A model generated the notes under the pieces. It had not been told where the DNA came from. It ran no database searches and saw nothing but the letters and a program-made list of their open reading frames with translations. DNA of 64,000 nt from Hymenobacter sp. GOD-10R (GTDB lineage: Bacteria; Bacteroidota; Bacteroidia; Cytophagales; Hymenobacteraceae), in assembly GCF_035609205.1 (NCBI RefSeq), contig NZ_CP141184.1:5215001-5279000 (forward strand), in the 5' to 3' direction. Both the position numbers and the translations under genes were made by a program. Below, piece after piece: positions 61,627 through 64,000 of the stretch. How positions within the stretch are numbered: the stretch's first letter is position 1; each line of letters opens with the position of its first letter.

Positions 61627-64000
61627 ATGCTTTCCCGCTCCTTATTTCGCGTGCCACTACTGGTGCTGCTGGCGTCGCTATGTGCTTGCTCCAAGCCTGA
61701 TCCGAACTCCGAAAAAGCCGCGGCAAGCACCGAGGGCGAGGAAATCGACCCGTACCAGAACGTGGTGTTCACCTTCGACGAGGACGTAGTGGGCGACGGG
61801 CAGCAGAACCGTTGGGATACGGTGCAGTACCTGAAGTTTGAGCCGGCCGTGCGTGGTAAGTTCAAGTGGACCAGCAACCGCGAGCTGACCTTTTCGCCCG
61901 CCGAGCCGTTTCGGCCGAGTACGGCATTTGAGGCCAAGTTGCGCTCGGAAGCCATGCCGAGCGGCAAGCAAAAGCTAGCCCTCAGCCGCACCAAGTTCCA
62001 CACGCCTTACCTGGAAATGAGCGCGCCGCAGGTGTTCTGGGGCCGGTCGCGGCGGGTGAGTGGCTCGGCAGAGATGCGCGCCAACCTCGTGTTCAACTAC
62101 TCGGTGCGGCCCAGCGACGTGCGCGGCAAGCTGCGCGTTACGCAAGATGGGCAGCCGGTAGCCTTCGAGGTCGTATCGGCCGAGCCAGACAAGCTGGTAG
62201 GTATCAGCTTTACCCAGCAAGTGCGGCCCTACTCGCCTTTGACGCTGACCGTGGAGCCGGGCCTGCGCGCCGTGGGCAGCGACCGAGCTACCACCAAACC
62301 ACTCACCGCCGACGGCGACGTGCCCGACCAGCAAACCCTGCAAGTGCGCGAACTGACCGGCTCCTTGCAAGATGGCGAACCCGTCGTGACGGTGCTCACC
62401 AACCAGCCCGTTTCGGCGGATGATATTCGGGAGCAGCTGAAGGTGTCGCCGGAGGTGCCGTTTGCGGTGGAGGCGTTAGAAAGCGGCTTTGCCCTGAAAG
62501 GCGGTTTCGAAGTGGGCCGCAGCTACCAGGTGAGCCTAAGTGGCGGCACGCGCGGCGCCCTGGGCGGACAACTCGCCGAGCCTTTCAGCCAGACCGTAAG
62601 CTTCGGCGACGAGCAACCTAGCCTCTCGTTCGCCAACGGCGACAAAGCCATGTACCTCGACGCGCTGGGCGCCCGCAACCTAGGTATCCGCATCAACGAG
62701 GTGGAGAAGGTGAAGGTGACCATTGCCAAGGTGTACGCCAACAACATTCAGCAACTAATGCGCGGCGGCAGCCAGTACGGCTACCCCGAATACAATGAGG
62801 ATGAGCCCAGTACCGACGACGAAGGCGGCTACATCGACCGCTCTTTCCAATACTACGACGTCGAAAACCTAGGTAATGTGCTCACCGAGCGCACCTACAC
62901 CGTGTCGGGTTTGCCGAAGCAGCAGGGTTTGCGGCTGCTCAACCTGAGCATGAAGGACCTGGAATTTACGGGGCCGCTGAAGGGGCTGTACATCGTAAAA
63001 ATTGAAGACACCGAGCATCAATGGCTGCAAGTATCGAAGCTGGTAGCAGTGTCAGATATCGGGCTGATTGTGAAACAGGGCAAGGCTGGCAGCACGCTGG
63101 TGTTTGCCAACTCCATCCGCAATGCCAAGCCGCTTTCGGGCGTGTCGGTGCAGTTTGTAAGTTCTAATAACCAAGTTATTGCGTCGAGCACGACGAACGG
63201 CGACGGCCTAGCGAAATTCGACAGCACGGCCGCCACGAGCCGCTTCCGCCTGAGCATGGTGACGGCCCAACGCGAGTCGGATTTTACGTTCCTCGACTTG
63301 CCGCGCAGCCGCGTTGAGACGTCGCGGTTTGAGGTGGGCGGTTTGCAGAGCAACGCAGCCCGCTACCAAGCCTTCCTCTACGGCGACCGGGACCTGTACC
63401 GCCCCGGCGACACGATTCGCACCAACACCGTTATCCGGACCGAAAACTGGAAAACGCCGCCCGCCAACTTGCCGGTCAAGATTCGGCTGCTGTTGCCCAC
63501 GGGCAAGGAGTACGCGAGCTTGCGCAAGAAGCTGTCGGCGGCGGGCTCGTTTGAGTCGAGCTTCATTCTGCCGCCGAGTATCATGACGGGCCTTTACACG
63601 CTGGAAATCCTCACCGGAAACGACGTGCTGCTCACCTCGCGCCAGCTCAGCGTGGAAGAATTTATTCCCGACCGCCTGAAAGTGACGGTGAAAGCTAGCC
63701 CCGCCGTCGTGCGTCCGGGGCAAACGGTGACAGCCAACATCACGGCCACCAACCTGTTCGGCCCGCCCGCCACCGACCGCAAGTTTGAGGTGGAGTTCTC
63801 GCTGAAAGAGAAGTCCTTCAACCCCAAGAAATACCCTGATTACGACTTCCAAATCAGCACCGGGGAAGAGCGCCGCGCGAGCTACGAAGAGGAATCGGAA
63901 AGCACGTCGGCCATTTCGAGCCGCTTTGAGAAAGCCGTGCGCGAAGGCAACACCGACGCGGCCGGCCGGGGGGCGGCCACGTACGAGGTGCCGGGCTACT
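61627..64000 (+). CDS. Alpha-2-macroglobulin-like lipoprotein (3' end outside window)
   Basis: The first 791 codons are present. A lipoprotein signal (LLVLLASLCAC, Cys 18 or 20 region) is followed by beta-sandwich domains with a polar linker. The macroglobulin signature YGDRDLYRPGDTIR at about 584 marks the MG2 start of bacterial alpha-2-macroglobulins. The C-terminal thioester, if any, lies beyond the window. Such proteins are anchored on the periplasmic face or surface and trap proteases by conformational change. Large antisense frames over this gene are shadows of its GC-rich codons. Confidence 0.9.
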   Translation, partial: MLSRSLFRVPLLVLLASLCACSKPDPNSEKAAASTEGEEIDPYQNVVFTFDEDVVGDGQQNRWDTVQYLKFEPAVRGKFKWTSNRELTFSPAEPFRPSTAFEAKLRSEAMPSGKQKLALSRTKFHTPYLEMSAPQVFWGRSRRVSGSAEMRANLVFNYSVRPSDVRGKLRVTQDGQPVAFEVVSAEPDKLVGISFTQQVRPYSPLTLTVEPGLRAVGSDRATTKPLTADGDVPDQQTLQVRELTGSLQDGEPVVTVLTNQPVSADDIREQLKVSPEVPFAVEALESGFALKGGFEVGRSYQVSLSGGTRGALGGQLAEPFSQTVSFGDEQPSLSFANGDKAMYLDALGARNLGIRINEVEKVKVTIAKVYANNIQQLMRGGSQYGYPEYNEDEPSTDDEGGYIDRSFQYYDVENLGNVLTERTYTVSGLPKQQGLRLLNLSMKDLEFTGPLKGLYIVKIEDTEHQWLQVSKLVAVSDIGLIVKQGKAGSTLVFANSIRNAKPLSGVSVQFVSSNNQVIASSTTNGDGLAKFDSTAATSRFRLSMVTAQRESDFTFLDLPRSRVETSRFEVGGLQSNAARYQAFLYGDRDLYRPGDTIRTNTVIRTENWKTPPANLPVKIRLLLPTGKEYASLRKKLSAAGSFESSFILPPSIMTGLYTLEILTGNDVLLTSRQLSVEEFIPDRLKVTVKASPAVVRPGQTVTANITATNLFGPPATDRKFEVEFSLKEKSFNPKKYPDYDFQISTGEERRASYEEESESTSAISSRFEKAVREGNTDAAGRGAATYEVPGY

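Noticed and set aside
61623..63852. Several long minus-strand frames opposite the alpha-2-macroglobulin gene
   Set aside because: They are antisense shadows of a GC-rich coding strand; the plus-strand frame has a clear lipoprotein signal and MG2 motif.

Overview
The window looks like chromosomal DNA from a Bacteroidota bacterium, most probably the genus Hymenobacter or a close relative in the Cytophagales. The pointers are a secreted protein with a C-terminal type IX secretion sorting domain, DUF3078 and patatin-porin outer membrane proteins, promoters of the Bacteroidota type (TTTG, about 19 bases, then TAnnTTTG), no visible Shine-Dalgarno sequences, and many starts without leader features. 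No rRNA, CRISPR array, transposase or prophage is visible; there is one tRNA gene, tRNA-Gln(UUG). The palindrome CCTAGG is conspicuously abundant throughout (about 60 copies by hand count), which is unusual for bacteria.

Layout. 0-12.4 kb: end of a secreted SGNH-hydrolase protein, rpsT, a YheT-like hydrolase, rsmG, an ECF sigma factor overlapping a GT2 glycosyltransferase, tgt, an LptF/G-type permease, an EamA transporter, ispE, and a tight three-gene set (phosphoglycosyl transferase, acetyltransferase, aminotransferase) resembling PglC-PglD-PglE for making a lipid-linked diamino-sugar. 13-20 kb: patatin-like phospholipase with outer membrane barrel plus DUF3078 protein, a trans-sulfuration enzyme, and atpDC. 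19.8-31.8 kb: tRNA-Gln, prs, rplY, pth, metG, a Lys/Ala-rich AT-hook-like protein, a lipoprotein, a DUF3050 protein, msrB, typA and cydAB. 31.9-42.4 kb: acylphosphatase, a PG-binding/CHAP-like protein, a TrmH methyltransferase, a CHASE3 histidine kinase with a single-domain response regulator, TPR and unknown proteins, an endonuclease III homologue, DUF167, a GH19-like lysozyme and a ZIP transporter.

42.5-48.3 kb holds the most interesting block: a TPR-AAA+ ATPase, two paralogous TPR proteins with membrane domains, an ECF sigma factor with a small overlapping partner, and then clpP. I recognise the domains but not a described system. 48.3-59.5 kb: amt, an RBBP9-type hydrolase and M28 peptidase, threonine synthase, a LysR regulator divergent from a SulP transporter, a class D beta-lactamase, and proB-proA. 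59.5-64 kb: a GNAT protein, two AT-rich orphan genes, and the first 791 codons of an alpha-2-macroglobulin-like lipoprotein that runs off the end.

Intergenic DNA is rich in long symmetrical hairpins. Many sit between convergent genes and serve as bidirectional terminators. At least two (51.6 and 56.8 kb), perhaps three (32.3 kb), belong to a dispersed REP-like family. Start codons were moved downstream to the first sensible ATG where the longest frame began at TTG or GTG; identifications come from reading motifs, not from database searches.
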